Assembly: GCF_000296775.1 (NCBI RefSeq)
Contig: NZ_AJLE01000007.1
Span: forward strand, 1-64,000
DNA: 64,000 nt
Origin: Sulfurovum sp. AR
GTDB lineage: Bacteria > Campylobacterota > Campylobacteria > Campylobacterales > Sulfurovaceae
Direction: 5' to 3'
Both the position numbers and the translations under genes were made by a program. Shown here piece after piece: positions 34,773 to 44,227 of this stretch. Numbering within the stretch: position 1 is the first letter of the stretch; each line of letters opens with the position of its first letter. The notes under the pieces were generated by a model. The model had not been told where the DNA came from. It made no database searches and was given only the letters and a program-made list of their open reading frames with translations.

Positions 34773-36071
34773 CTAAACAAGCACTCCATCAAGAGCACCC
34801 CGAGAGGTTTTCGTCACTTTGACATCTACTATTTTACCTAAAAGCTCTTCACTTCCCTGAACAAAAAAGAGTTTACCGTCATCCGAACGTCCAGAAACCC
34901 TTCCGTTAGGCTTGAGTTCATCAAAATAGACCTGATGTACCGTACCTAACTGTGCATCCATGATCTCATCCAGGATCTCTGTATGTCTTGCCTGAAGTCG
35001 TGTCAACCTCTCTCCTGCTACATCGCTGTCTATCTGGTTATCAAACTCTGCTGCTTCAGTATGCGGACGAGGAGAATACTTGAATGAGAACATCTGCTCA
35101 AAACGTACTTTTTCCAGTACATCCATCGTATCTTCAAAGTCTGCATCGCTTTCACCCGGGAATCCAACGATAATATCTGTAGAGATGGTTGCTTCAGGAC
35201 ACAGTGTACGGATCTTTTCACAACGGTTCAGGAAATTCTCTTTGGTATATCCTCTTTTCATTGCTTTCAATAGTGAAGTAGATCCGCTTTGCAAAGGCAC
35301 ATGTATCTGTTTACATATCTTAGGATTAGAAGCAAACTCCTGAATAAAAGTATCATCCATATGTAAAGGGTGAGGAGAGGTAAATCGTATACGCTCTAAC
35401 CCTTCTATCTTAGAGATCTTTTGTAACAACTGCGTAAAATCACAGCTCTCTTCGGAGGAACCGAACCGTCTTCCGTAGTTATTGACATTCTGTCCAAGGA
35501 GCATCACTTCCTTTGCACCGGAAGCCACTGCTTTGGTGATCTCCTGGACAATGAGATCAGAAGGAATGGAAATCTCTTCTCCACGAGTTGCAGGTACGAT
35601 ACAGAAGGTACAGGATTTATCACATCCTATGGAGATATTGACCATCGCCTTGTAAGGGTTGCTTCTGTACTCACCAAAAGCATAGGTACTTTCATCAAAA
35701 TCTGTACTGACCTCTACAGCATGCTTTTTATGGACCACTTCAGTGATCTTCGAGACATTTCTTGCACCCAGTACAAAGTCTACAGAAGGTGCACGTTTGA
35801 TGATCTCATCGCCTAAATGAGAAGCGGTACATCCTGTCACACCTATTTTTGCAGAGGGTTTTTTGTGTTTGTTGAAGACACCGATCTCTGAAAAGAGTTT
35901 TGCTACAGGCTTCTCTCTGACAGAACAGGTATTAATGATAATAAGGTCAGCATCTTCTAGATTTTCAGTGATTTCGTAGGATTCTTTTTGGTTCAATTCT
36001 GCGATCATATGTTCACTATCACGAACGTTCATCGCACAACCAAGTGTTTCTATAAATAATTTTTTACTCAA
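34773..36071 (-). CDS. miaB: tRNA-2-methylthio-N6-dimethylallyladenosine synthase
   Basis: Radical-SAM methylthiotransferase acting on i6A37 in tRNAs that read UNN codons. 432 residues: Cys12, Cys49 and Cys81 bind the auxiliary cluster; Cys150, Cys154 and Cys157 bind the radical-SAM cluster; a TRAM domain is at the end. [13 protein letters not shown] marks MiaB rather than RimO. MiaA, which makes the i6A substrate, is encoded at 48584-49486. Confidence 0.96.
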   Translation of the reverse strand: MSKKLFIETLGCAMNVRDSEHMIAELNQKESYEITENLEDADLIIINTCSVREKPVAKLFSEIGVFNKHKKPSAKIGVTGCTASHLGDEIIKRAPSVDFVLGARNVSKITEVVHKKHAVEVSTDFDESTYAFGEYRSNPYKAMVNISIGCDKSCTFCIVPATRGEEISIPSDLIVQEITKAVASGAKEVMLLGQNVNNYGRRFGSSEESCDFTQLLQKISKIEGLERIRFTSPHPLHMDDTFIQEFASNPKICKQIHVPLQSGSTSLLKAMKRGYTKENFLNRCEKIRTLCPEATISTDIIVGFPGESDADFEDTMDVLEKVRFEQMFSFKYSPRPHTEAAEFDNQIDSDVAGERLTRLQARHTEILDEIMDAQLGTVHQVYFDELKPNGRVSGRSDDGKLFFVQGSEELLGKIVDVKVTKTSRGALDGVLV

Positions 36072-36154
36072 ATGTTATCTCTTCTTTAATGGTGTAGTTT
36101 TCTGGACTAAAGCCCAAAAACTATGCTTACGCCAAGCCTACCTGAGAAGCAGTC

Positions 36155-36394
36155 TTATGCAATAATGTGTACTTCGTAGATATATTCATTATCATCCAGC
36201 CCGTACTTGACTTCTCTCATATATACAGAGAACCCTTTTTCTTCAAAATATTCAATTAACTCTTTCAGCTCTTTATGCGAGTTATCTTTATCAAAATAAA
36301 AGATAGATCTATTCGCTAGCTCGTCTTCTATTTTTTGCAACTCAATCGTTTTCGGCTTCGCTTTAAGTGTTGTTCTAGCAAGTTTCAGTTTCAT
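36155..36394 (-). CDS. HP0268-like small protein (putative nuclease)
   Basis: 79 residues resembling Helicobacter pylori HP0268: the same size, an N-terminal MKLKLARTTLK, a central SIFYFDKDNSHKE and a C-terminal EYIYEVHIIA. HP0268 has been reported as a small-MutS-related-fold nuclease with nicking and purine-specific RNase activity; I match it from memory. It sits just upstream of miaB. AAAGG is the ribosome-binding site. Confidence 0.75.
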   Translation of the reverse strand: MKLKLARTTLKAKPKTIELQKIEDELANRSIFYFDKDNSHKELKELIEYFEEKGFSVYMREVKYGLDDNEYIYEVHIIA

Positions 36395-36478
36395 CGATGG
36401 GTACCTTTTAAATTATATTATTTATTCTTCCGATTTATATAACAATTATACTTTATTTTCTGTAAAGCTTAGGTTAGC

Positions 36479-36484
36479 TATAAT
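36479..36484 (+). promoter_or_regulatory. -10 element for nusA
   Basis: TAGCTATAATAAT extended -10, 110 bases before the nusA ATG, implying a leader of about 100 bases. I see no strong structure in that leader. Confidence 0.4.
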
Positions 36485-36593
36485 AATCAACTTCAAAAAC
36501 AACACCTCCCAAGACGTTATTGACACTGTTATGTTACCTCTTGTAGCGGTATATTGTATTGATTAGAAAAAACATTTATAAATAGGAAAAATC

Positions 36594-37757
36594 ATGGAAA
36601 AAATATTAGACATCATTGAAGCGATCGCACATGAAAAAAATATCTCCAAAGAGCATGCGATAGAAGCCTTTAAAGAAGCTTTGATCAATACAGCTAAGAA
36701 ACTTACAAATTTTACAAGTACCTTTGAAGTGATCATTGACAATGATACAAAAAAATATTCTATCTATAAGGTCATCACCGTTGTAGCTGATGATGATGAA
36801 CAACTTTATGTAGAAGTCGGGAAAGAGGGAAACAAGCAAGAAATCGAGTCTGACAGTTTCATTGCCCTATCCGATGCACAAGAGTTTGATGACTCTTTAG
36901 AGATTGGAGACCAGTTAAAAGAGGAATTTATCCTGGAAGAGCACGGACGTACAGCTTCAGCAAATCTTTTCAGAGAACTGGAGTATCATGTACAAAGACG
37001 TATAGAACAGGACTTGTTTGAAAAATACAAAGAACAAGTAGGTACAGTCATGTTAGGTACCGTTAACCGTGTGGATGCAGATGACAACACGCATGTTGAG
37101 ATCGGTGAACTTAAAGGTATTCTTACACAGAGAAACCGTATCAAAGGTGAGAAGTTTAAGCGTGGAGACTCCATCCGTGCACTTCTCAGATATGTCAGTG
37201 TTGACCCGGATCATGGTCTTTTCCTGGAGCTGACAAGAACTTCACCTAAATTCCTGGAAGCACTTATGGCCAATGAAGTTCCAGAGATCGATGATGGTGT
37301 AGTGGAGATCGTTGCTGCAGCAAGAATCCCGGGAGAAAGAGCAAAAATAGCACTGAAGACAGAGCAGATGAATGTTGATCCTATCGGTGCAGCTGTGGGT
37401 GTCAAAGGGGTACGTATCAATGCAGTAAGCCAAGAGCTTAATGGTGAAAATATCGACTGTATCGAATTTTCTCCGATCCCTGAAGTTTTCATTACACGTG
37501 CATTGAGTCCTGCTATTTCACAAAGTATCAAAGTAGATGCAGATGCGAAAAAAGCAGTGGTCAATATTACAAGCGATCAAAAAGCAAAAGCGATCGGTAA
37601 ATCTGGAATTAATATCCGTCTAGCCTCGATGCTTACAGGATATACGATAGAGTTGAACGAAATTGAAGGGGTCACAGAAAGACAAGTAGACAGTTCAGAA
37701 ACTGCAGAAGCGACAAAAACAACTGATACATCAGCACTCGAAGATCTCTTTAGATAA
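36594..37757 (+). CDS. nusA: Transcription elongation/termination factor NusA
   Basis: 387 residues: N-terminal RNA-polymerase-binding domain (about 1-125), S1 domain (about 135-205) and two KH domains (about 230-360) with ARIPGERAKIAL, GVKGVRINAV and GKSGINIRLA. It lacks the C-terminal acidic repeats of enterobacterial NusA, as is usual for short NusA forms. It is single here, with a strong terminator after it and no rimP or infB neighbour. Confidence 0.95.
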   Translation: MEKILDIIEAIAHEKNISKEHAIEAFKEALINTAKKLTNFTSTFEVIIDNDTKKYSIYKVITVVADDDEQLYVEVGKEGNKQEIESDSFIALSDAQEFDDSLEIGDQLKEEFILEEHGRTASANLFRELEYHVQRRIEQDLFEKYKEQVGTVMLGTVNRVDADDNTHVEIGELKGILTQRNRIKGEKFKRGDSIRALLRYVSVDPDHGLFLELTRTSPKFLEALMANEVPEIDDGVVEIVAAARIPGERAKIALKTEQMNVDPIGAAVGVKGVRINAVSQELNGENIDCIEFSPIPEVFITRALSPAISQSIKVDADAKKAVVNITSDQKAKAIGKSGINIRLASMLTGYTIELNEIEGVTERQVDSSETAEATKTTDTSALEDLFR

Positions 37758-37767
37758 AAGAGATGCG

Positions 37768-37796
37768 TAAAAAGTGAGTCGTTAACTCACTTTTTA
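37768..37796. terminator. Bidirectional terminator between nusA and tpiA
   Basis: AAAAAGTGAGT (37769-37779) pairs with ACTCACTTTTT (37785-37795), plus one outer T-A pair, with a five-base loop. A-run and T-run flank the GC part on both strands. It serves nusA (plus) and gap-pgk-tpiA (minus). Confidence 0.8.
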
Positions 37797-37818
37797 ATGC
37801 GACAAGTCGTACTTTATT

Positions 37819-38511
37819 TTACTTCTCGCCTATCATCGTAGCAAAACTCTCCACATCCAAAGACGCAGATCCAACCAAAACACCATCCACACCACGAATT
37901 GCAGTGATCTCTTGAATATTTGCTGGCTTGACACTGCCTCCGTAGAGTAATGGTTTTTGTACGGTTTGCTTTAACGCTTGATGGGTAGAAGCTATCTCTT
38001 CAACCGTGGCAGATCTTCCTGTTCCTATCGCCCAGATAGGTTCATAAGCAACAATAAGATCTTTATAGCTGATATCAATACCGTCAAACTGTGCCAACAG
38101 ATACTCCATCACAGCTTCATCACCCTTTTCTCTTATCTCAAGCGGTTCACCGATACAGTAGAGTATTTCATATCCCTGCTCTTTAAAAAATGTAAATTTT
38201 TGGGCTACTTTATCTTGAGACTCACCTAAATGTTCTCGTCTTTCACTGTGTCCGATGAGTATGGTTTTGATACCAAATTCCTCAAGCTGCTCTGTACCTA
38301 TTTCTCCGGTATATGCACCGTTTTGTGTCGGATAGGCATTTTGTGCACCAATCGTAAAATCACCTTCATACTTGCCTAAGGCTGTTGCAGGGGGGAAGAT
38401 ATAGACTTGGTCTTCGGGTTTTTTTGCAAGCAACTTTTCATTCAATACTTCAATGTATTTTTCCGTTGATGCTCTGGTATGATTCGTTTTAAAATTTGCT
38501 GCAAAAATCAA
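37819..38511 (-). CDS. tpiA: Triosephosphate isomerase
   Basis: 230 residues, about 20 shorter than most bacterial enzymes but typical of this phylum. Catalytic residues: Lys8 in ANFKTN, His88 in IGHSERRE and Glu157 in AYEPIWAIGTG. The phosphate-binding GGSVKPAN and GVDGVLVGSASL follow. It is the last gene of gap-pgk-tpiA, 11 bases after pgk. Confidence 0.95.
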   Translation of the reverse strand: MIFAANFKTNHTRASTEKYIEVLNEKLLAKKPEDQVYIFPPATALGKYEGDFTIGAQNAYPTQNGAYTGEIGTEQLEEFGIKTILIGHSERREHLGESQDKVAQKFTFFKEQGYEILYCIGEPLEIREKGDEAVMEYLLAQFDGIDISYKDLIVAYEPIWAIGTGRSATVEEIASTHQALKQTVQKPLLYGGSVKPANIQEITAIRGVDGVLVGSASLDVESFATMIGEK

Positions 38512-38522
38512 TCAAAATCCTT

Positions 38523-39713
38523 TTAATCAAGTGCTTCAATTCCTGGCAGAGAAATACCTTCTATCAATTTCAGGCTTGCTCCACCACCTGTACTTACGAA
38601 GGTCATCTCATCTGCATCACCGGCACGTTGTGTTACATCGGCAGTGTCCCCACCCCCTACAATCGTCGTTGCATGTGTTTGTGCAATGTTATTTGACATG
38701 GCGAAACTACCTTTTGAATATCTATCCATCTCATAGACTCCCATAGGACCATTCCATATGATCGTTTGTGCATCATTGAGTGCTTCACGGAAAAGCCTTG
38801 AAGATGCAGGACCTATATCCAGTCCCATCCAACCTGCAGGGATCTCTTGTATAGGAAGAAATTTCACTGTCGTCTTCTCTGAAAACTCTGGCGCTACCAC
38901 CACATCAACCGGTAAATAGAGTTTAACCCCCAGCTCTTTGGCTTTGGTCATAATACCTTTTGCTTCATCCAACAGATCATCTTCAACCAATGAAGTACCT
39001 ACTTCATACCCTTGTGCCTTAAGGAAAGTAAAGGCCATTCCACCACCGATGATGATCTTGTCTACTTTATTGATAAGGTTTGTCAATGCCTGTAGCTTCC
39101 CAGATACTTTGGAACCTCCAACAACTGCAATAAAAGGACGAACAGGATTTTCAAGTACTTTAGAGAAGAAATTAATCTCTTTACTCATAAGGAAACCGGC
39201 TGCTTTATGGTCTGCATCAAAGAATTTGGTGATCGCATCGATAGATGCATGTTTTCTATGGCAGGCACCAAAGGCATCATTGATATAAAACTCTGCAAAA
39301 CTTGCCAACTGTTCTGCAAATACCATATCATTTTCTGTTTCCCCTGCTTCATAACGAAGATTTTCAAGTAAAAGCATATCGCCTTCTTTCATAGCCGCTG
39401 CTTTCGCTTTAGCATCTTCACCCACGACATCTTCTGCCATAAAGATATCATTTTCTACTTTGAGTAAGGTGCGCAGTCTTTTTGCGATAGGTGCCAAGGA
39501 ATACTTCTCTTCATACTTCCCTGGTTCCGGTCTTTCATAGTGTGAAGCAAGAATGATTTTACAGTCTCTGTCGATACAATAACGGATTGTCGCCAAAGCA
39601 GAACGTATACGTCTGTCATCTGTAATGTTCCCAAATTCATCCTTTGGTACATTAAAATCACATCTTATAAAAACTCTTTTACCATCAATCTTTAAATCTT
39701 TTAATGTTTTCAT
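38523..39713 (-). CDS. pgk: Phosphoglycerate kinase
   Basis: 396 residues with the expected motifs: [22 protein letters not shown] in place of SHLGRP, a central hinge, and the nucleotide-binding GGGDTADV near the end. The His-to-Tyr and Gly-to-Glu variation in the early SHxxRP motif leaves the Arg and Pro intact. It sits between gap and tpiA with gaps of 12 and 11 bases. Confidence 0.96.
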   Translation of the reverse strand: MKTLKDLKIDGKRVFIRCDFNVPKDEFGNITDDRRIRSALATIRYCIDRDCKIILASHYERPEPGKYEEKYSLAPIAKRLRTLLKVENDIFMAEDVVGEDAKAKAAAMKEGDMLLLENLRYEAGETENDMVFAEQLASFAEFYINDAFGACHRKHASIDAITKFFDADHKAAGFLMSKEINFFSKVLENPVRPFIAVVGGSKVSGKLQALTNLINKVDKIIIGGGMAFTFLKAQGYEVGTSLVEDDLLDEAKGIMTKAKELGVKLYLPVDVVVAPEFSEKTTVKFLPIQEIPAGWMGLDIGPASSRLFREALNDAQTIIWNGPMGVYEMDRYSKGSFAMSNNIAQTHATTIVGGGDTADVTQRAGDADEMTFVSTGGGASLKLIEGISLPGIEALD

Positions 39714-39725
39714 CTATTCCCTGTC

Positions 39726-40721
39726 TTACTTTTTACTTACATGTACTGCCATATCTACTAAACGGCGAGAGTATCCCCACTCATTGTCATACCAAGAGAG
39801 TACTTTTACCATGTTGTCTCCAATCACCTGTATAGTATCGAGCGGTACAACTGTACTTAACTCTTCACCCACAAAATCTTGAGAAACCCTGTACTCTTCA
39901 TCTACACCTAAAATACCTTTATGTGATCCTTCACTGGCTGTTTTAAATGCAGCCTGTACCTCTTCAACTGTCACGTTTGTGTTAAGGGTTACCGTCAGGT
40001 CGACCATAGAAACATCCGGTGTCGGTACTCTTATCGCCTGCCCGTTCAACTTGCCTGAAAGTGCCGGAAGTACTTTAGAAATGGCCTTAGCTGCACCCGT
40101 TGTTGTAGGTACCAAATTGGTTGCTCCAGCACGTCCTTTTCTCGGGTCTTTTTTATGTTTTGCATCCAAAATAGGCTGCGAAGAGGTATAAGAGTGGATC
40201 GTAGTCATCAACCCTTTTTCTATACCAAATACATCATCCAACACTTTTGCTACAGGCGCCAGTCCATTGGTCGTGCAACTTGCATTGGAGATGATCGCTT
40301 CACCTGCATAATCCTCTGCATTTGCTCCAAGTACGAATGTTGCCGTGTCATCTTTTGCCGGTGCAGAAAAAATCACCTTCTTTACACCATTGTCCAAATA
40401 AGGCTGTACACTCTCTGCTGTCAAGAATGCCCCGGTACACTCTAGAACAAGATCAGCACCACAAGAGGCAAAATCCAGCTTAGAGAGATCACGTTCTGCA
40501 AATATCTTTGCTTTCGTTTTACCGATGTTCAAATATCCGTCGGCTACAGTGACATCATTACGTCTTCCATGAACGGAGTCATATTTTAGGTTGTACTGGA
40601 TCATCTCATCGGTACCCGAAGCATTTACTGCAACAAGTTCAATATCATCCCTATCTGCAATAATACGCGCCACACATCTACCGATTCTTCCAAGTCCGTT
40701 AATTGCTACTTTTACAGCCAT
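39726..40721 (-). CDS. gap: Glyceraldehyde-3-phosphate dehydrogenase
   Basis: 331 residues. Rossmann motif NGLGRIGR, catalytic Cys149 in SNASCTTNGLAP, and His176 in TTIHSYT. The loop after the second strand reads VNASGTDE, with Ala34 where the NAD-specific Asp usually follows Asn33; this suggests relaxed or NADP-leaning cofactor use. First gene of gap-pgk-tpiA; AAGGG precedes the ATG. Confidence 0.95.
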   Translation of the reverse strand: MAVKVAINGLGRIGRCVARIIADRDDIELVAVNASGTDEMIQYNLKYDSVHGRRNDVTVADGYLNIGKTKAKIFAERDLSKLDFASCGADLVLECTGAFLTAESVQPYLDNGVKKVIFSAPAKDDTATFVLGANAEDYAGEAIISNASCTTNGLAPVAKVLDDVFGIEKGLMTTIHSYTSSQPILDAKHKKDPRKGRAGATNLVPTTTGAAKAISKVLPALSGKLNGQAIRVPTPDVSMVDLTVTLNTNVTVEEVQAAFKTASEGSHKGILGVDEEYRVSQDFVGEELSTVVPLDTIQVIGDNMVKVLSWYDNEWGYSRRLVDMAVHVSKK

Positions 40722-40782
40722 ACTTTACCCTTATGATTATTATGCTAAAATTACGCAATTTTACAGTAAATGAGGTTAGTAT

Positions 40783-41700
40783 TTGGTTAATCATCAAAAG
40801 CCTACTATAGCTATCTTTGGAGGGAGTTTTGACCCTCCTCACAAAGGACATCAACTTATCGTTGAAAAAGCTGTAGAAAAGTTGCAGATTGATCAACTGC
40901 TTGTCGTACCTGCTTATCTGAACCCTTTTAAAACATCTTCACTGGCTGATGCCTCTGCAAGGCTTGCTTGGTGTCATACACTGTTTGATCCCATAGAGCA
41001 TGTGAAAGTAGATGATTATGAGATCAAAGAAGGCAAAAGTACCGTAACCTCACAAAGCGTAAAACATTTTAACCAGAGATACCATGTCAAGTATCTGATC
41101 ATAGGATCTGACAACCTGTCAACATTGACAAAATGGCATGAATTTGAATGGCTGAATGATACAGTGACCTGGGTTATAGCAACACGGGATGATCACCATT
41201 TAGCTACGGATGAGCTAAAGAACTGGGAGGTTCTTCCTATAGAAGCACCTATGAGTTCAACGCAAATAAGAGAAGAAAAAGATTTACAATTTATTGACGA
41301 AAAGATCAGAGAATCTGTCAAACATATATTAGAAGGGCAACACCATATGACAATAGACGAAAGAATAGCAAACATCGTAAAAATACTTGACGATAAGAAA
41401 GCCGAAGAGATTGAGGTATTTAACCTTGATGATGCAGATTATATAGCAAAACGTGTAGTGATCGCTAACTCACTCAATGGAAAACACACGCTTGCACTTT
41501 TTGACCATCTCAAAAAAGAACTCAAAGAACAGGGGGAAACGTTTATCGCTTCAGACGCTACAGACGAATGGACCGTAGCTGACCTGGGAGATATCCTTAT
41601 CCATATCATGATACCTGAATACAGACAACGCTATTCACTTGAAACATTTTTGAATGAACTTGTTGAGAATCAGAAAAAGAAAGATAGTGATCCTGCATAG
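40783..41700 (+). CDS. nadD-rsfS: NadD-RsfS fusion protein
   Basis: One uninterrupted 305-residue frame joins two proteins that are usually separate. Residues 1-188 are nicotinate-nucleotide adenylyltransferase (NAD synthesis) with GGSFDPPHKGH (13-23) and the late SSTQIR motif. Residues 189-305 are the ribosomal silencing factor RsfS, with EIEVFNLDD, EWTVADLGDILIHI and the final R-x-x-YSLETFLNEL; RsfS binds L14 and blocks subunit joining. The start is TTG with GAGG seven bases upstream. Met189 (41347) has GAAGGG nine bases before it, so RsfS could also be made alone by internal initiation. The two genes are commonly adjacent in this phylum, so loss of a stop explains the fusion. Confidence 0.88.
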   Translation: MVNHQKPTIAIFGGSFDPPHKGHQLIVEKAVEKLQIDQLLVVPAYLNPFKTSSLADASARLAWCHTLFDPIEHVKVDDYEIKEGKSTVTSQSVKHFNQRYHVKYLIIGSDNLSTLTKWHEFEWLNDTVTWVIATRDDHHLATDELKNWEVLPIEAPMSSTQIREEKDLQFIDEKIRESVKHILEGQHHMTIDERIANIVKILDDKKAEEIEVFNLDDADYIAKRVVIANSLNGKHTLALFDHLKKELKEQGETFIASDATDEWTVADLGDILIHIMIPEYRQRYSLETFLNELVENQKKKDSDPA

Positions 41701-41721
41701 ATGAATTTCACTTCCAATACT

Positions 41722-41747
41722 GCAAATGACAATGATCTGTCATTTGC
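41722..41747. terminator. Bidirectional hairpin after nadD-rsfS
   Basis: Perfect 10-bp stem GCAAATGACA/TGTCATTTGC with a six-base loop. It lies exactly between the nadD-rsfS end and the stop codon of the convergent membrane-protein gene. No long T-run on either side. Confidence 0.55.
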
Positions 41748-42077
41748 CTAACCTAACTCATGCCCTGAACCTGTCAACCACTCCAATAACAAAAACAAGC
41801 CTATGGTCACCAGCGGCGAAAAAATGATCCACCCAACATATCTCTCCCTTACAAGATAGAGTATCAATCCTCCCCATGAAATAATCATCAAGATCAAATG
41901 TGCCAGATATATGGACATGACCGGACGTGTTACATTCCCCGCAACTGCCAATGATAGGATAACAACAAGCGTAAGAAGTGCTGTAAAAAGTTTTTTGAGA
42001 TTTTTACTTCGATGGTATTGAAAAAATATGATGCCAAGTGTAGCAAAGGTCACTAATATAATGAGTGCTTTCATCAA
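41748..42077 (-). CDS. Small four-helix membrane protein of unknown function
   Basis: 109 residues, almost wholly hydrophobic with about four transmembrane segments (near 4-20, 29-47, 54-76 and 81-100). No motif is recognised. It follows argS after 58 bases on the same strand. The ATG at 42077 is followed directly by a second ATG; either could start translation. Confidence 0.6.
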   Translation of the reverse strand: MMKALIILVTFATLGIIFFQYHRSKNLKKLFTALLTLVVILSLAVAGNVTRPVMSIYLAHLILMIISWGGLILYLVRERYVGWIIFSPLVTIGLFLLLEWLTGSGHELG

Positions 42078-42135
42078 TACTTCTCTCCTTTGAAGAAGCC
42101 AAATCCCTTCAAATTTTTGCTAAACGTTATAGATA

Positions 42136-43833
42136 TTATAACTTATCGACCGTCTCGATCCCGAGTATATCCAATCCTTGTTTGATGGTCTTAGCCGTCA
42201 AGTCAGCCAAGAGTAAACGACTCATCTTAGTTACTTCATCAACACCCTCTTTGAGGATAGGATTCTGTTCGTAAAAACGCATAAAGAGTGTTGCCAGTTC
42301 ATAAAGATAGGTCGTGATCTGGTTAGGTGCCGCATCTACTGCAGCACGGTCAAGTACATCTTCAAAACGGAGCAACATCGTAGAGAGTCTATGCTCCAAT
42401 GCATCACCGATAATGATATCACCCTCCATAGGACCATCATACTTTCTGAAGATACTCTGGATCCTTGCATAGGCATACTGCATATAGAGTGAAGTGTTAC
42501 CCTCAAAGCTCAACATCTTGTCCCAGTTAAAAATATAGTTGGATTCACGGTTGATCGAAAGGTCCGCATACTTTACGGCCCCGATTCCTATGATCTTGGC
42601 CAATCTTTCCAACTCTCCTTCCGAATAGTTCTCTTTGTCATTGATCGTCTCTTTGGCTTTTGCAACAGCCTCATCAAGCAATTCAATGAGTTTGACTGTA
42701 CCGCCTTCACGTGTTTTGAATGGTTTTCCGTCTTGACCCATCATTGTACCGAATGCGATATGTTCAAGCTTCACATCTTCAGGAACAAAGCCTGCTTCTT
42801 TTGCCACCCTGAAGACCTGTTTGAAGTGCTCTCCCTGTCTTGCATCCACCACATAAGAGATACGCTGTGCCCCTAATGTCTGTGCTCTGTAGCGTAATGC
42901 AGCAAGGTCTGTAGTGGCATAGAGGTACCCCCCATCACCCTTTTGAACGATAACCGGGACTTCCTCGCCTTCCAAGAATACACATTGTGCACCGTCACTC
43001 TGTGTCAATAATCCTTTTTCATCCAGATCGCTGATCACACTATGCAGGTCATCATTGTAAAAACTCTCTGCACGAACATCTTCACGTGTCAGATTGACAC
43101 CGAGTTTTTCATACACCTCTTCACAATGTCCCAAAGAGATATCTATAAATTTTTGCCAAAGTGCCAAACAATGGGTATCACCGCTTTGAATTTTTACCAC
43201 ATACTCTCTGGCTTTATCGGCAAATGCCTGATCCTCATCGAAACGTCCTTTTGCATCTTTGTAGAACTGCTCCAGGTCTTTTAAACTTACCGATCCCTCT
43301 TCATGTATCTCTTCGAGGTAGGCAATGAGCATTCCAAACTGAGTACCCCAATCTCCGATATGGTTTTGACGTATCACATCATCCCCTAGATAGGTTAAAA
43401 GGTTTGCCAGCGTATCACCGATGATAGAAGAGCGCAAGTGTCCTACATGCATTTGTTTAGCCATGTTCGGACCAGAATAGTCTACCACTACCTTGACAGG
43501 TGTTTCACGTTTTTCTACACCCAATCTGCTATCTTTACGTGCTGATTCACATTGTGAAGCAAGCCAAGAGGGATTAAGCCATAGGTTGATGAAACCGGGA
43601 CCTGCTATCTCTGCTTTTTCGAGTATTCCGGTCAGATCAAGGTTTTCTATGATCTCTGTAGCGATCATCCTAGGATTCTTACCTAAGGGTTTAGCTAAGG
43701 CCATTGCCCCATTGAACTGGAAATCACCGAATTCGGCTTTGGTCGCTTCGGTGACACTCATAGGCTCGTGTTCTATACCCGCCTTGGTAAAAGCTTCTTT
43801 GATAACGTTATTGATCTGTTGTTTTAATTTCAT
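42136..43833 (-). CDS. argS: Arginyl-tRNA synthetase
   Basis: 565-residue class I synthetase. It has the N-terminal Add-1 domain, the HIGH motif as HVGH (129-132), GDWGTQFG, and the C-terminal DALR anticodon-binding domain ending in LDILGIETVDKL. It belongs to a minus-strand cluster: acidic protein, gmk, tatA, argS, the same order I recall in Campylobacter jejuni. Confidence 0.96.
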   Translation of the reverse strand: MKLKQQINNVIKEAFTKAGIEHEPMSVTEATKAEFGDFQFNGAMALAKPLGKNPRMIATEIIENLDLTGILEKAEIAGPGFINLWLNPSWLASQCESARKDSRLGVEKRETPVKVVVDYSGPNMAKQMHVGHLRSSIIGDTLANLLTYLGDDVIRQNHIGDWGTQFGMLIAYLEEIHEEGSVSLKDLEQFYKDAKGRFDEDQAFADKAREYVVKIQSGDTHCLALWQKFIDISLGHCEEVYEKLGVNLTREDVRAESFYNDDLHSVISDLDEKGLLTQSDGAQCVFLEGEEVPVIVQKGDGGYLYATTDLAALRYRAQTLGAQRISYVVDARQGEHFKQVFRVAKEAGFVPEDVKLEHIAFGTMMGQDGKPFKTREGGTVKLIELLDEAVAKAKETINDKENYSEGELERLAKIIGIGAVKYADLSINRESNYIFNWDKMLSFEGNTSLYMQYAYARIQSIFRKYDGPMEGDIIIGDALEHRLSTMLLRFEDVLDRAAVDAAPNQITTYLYELATLFMRFYEQNPILKEGVDEVTKMSRLLLADLTAKTIKQGLDILGIETVDKL

Positions 43834-43939
43834 TGGTCTTCCGTCATAGTTAATATGGAATTGTAGTAGAAAATAGCTTCATAGCTATTTGGAGGAATAA
43901 TTATTTCAACACTGAGCAATGAACTGCTCAGTATCGAAC

Positions 43940-44161
43940 TTAAGCGTTTTCGCTTTTTTTCTCTTCTTTTGAAGCTTCAACCTTAGGCTCTTCTTTAGAA
44001 GCGATCTCTTTAGGCTCTTCTTCATCTTCTTTGATTGCTTTCTTGAAGTCTTTGATACCTCTTCCCATACCTTTAGCAAGATCTGGAATCTTTTTTGCTC
44101 CGAAAAGAAGTACAACAATCGCTAATACGATCAATAGTTCCGGCATACTTGGCATACCCAT
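43940..44161 (-). CDS. tatA: Sec-independent translocase protein TatA
   Basis: 73 residues: a short N-terminal transmembrane helix (about 6-21), the [14 protein letters not shown] hinge and amphipathic helix, then an acidic/basic tail. This is the pore-forming subunit of twin-arginine export. AAAGGA precedes the ATG. TatB and TatC are not in the window. Confidence 0.93.
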   Translation of the reverse strand: MGMPSMPELLIVLAIVVLLFGAKKIPDLAKGMGRGIKDFKKAIKEDEEEPKEIASKEEPKVEASKEEKKSENA

Positions 44162-44227
44162 GTTAATCCTTTATATTTCGCTACAGAGAGCATTAATTTG
44201 AATAATTATACTGCAATATGTTTAATC

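Noticed and set aside
36485-36593. Possible riboswitch or structured leader before nusA
   Set aside because: The leader is long but I could not find paired conserved elements or a known aptamer pattern.
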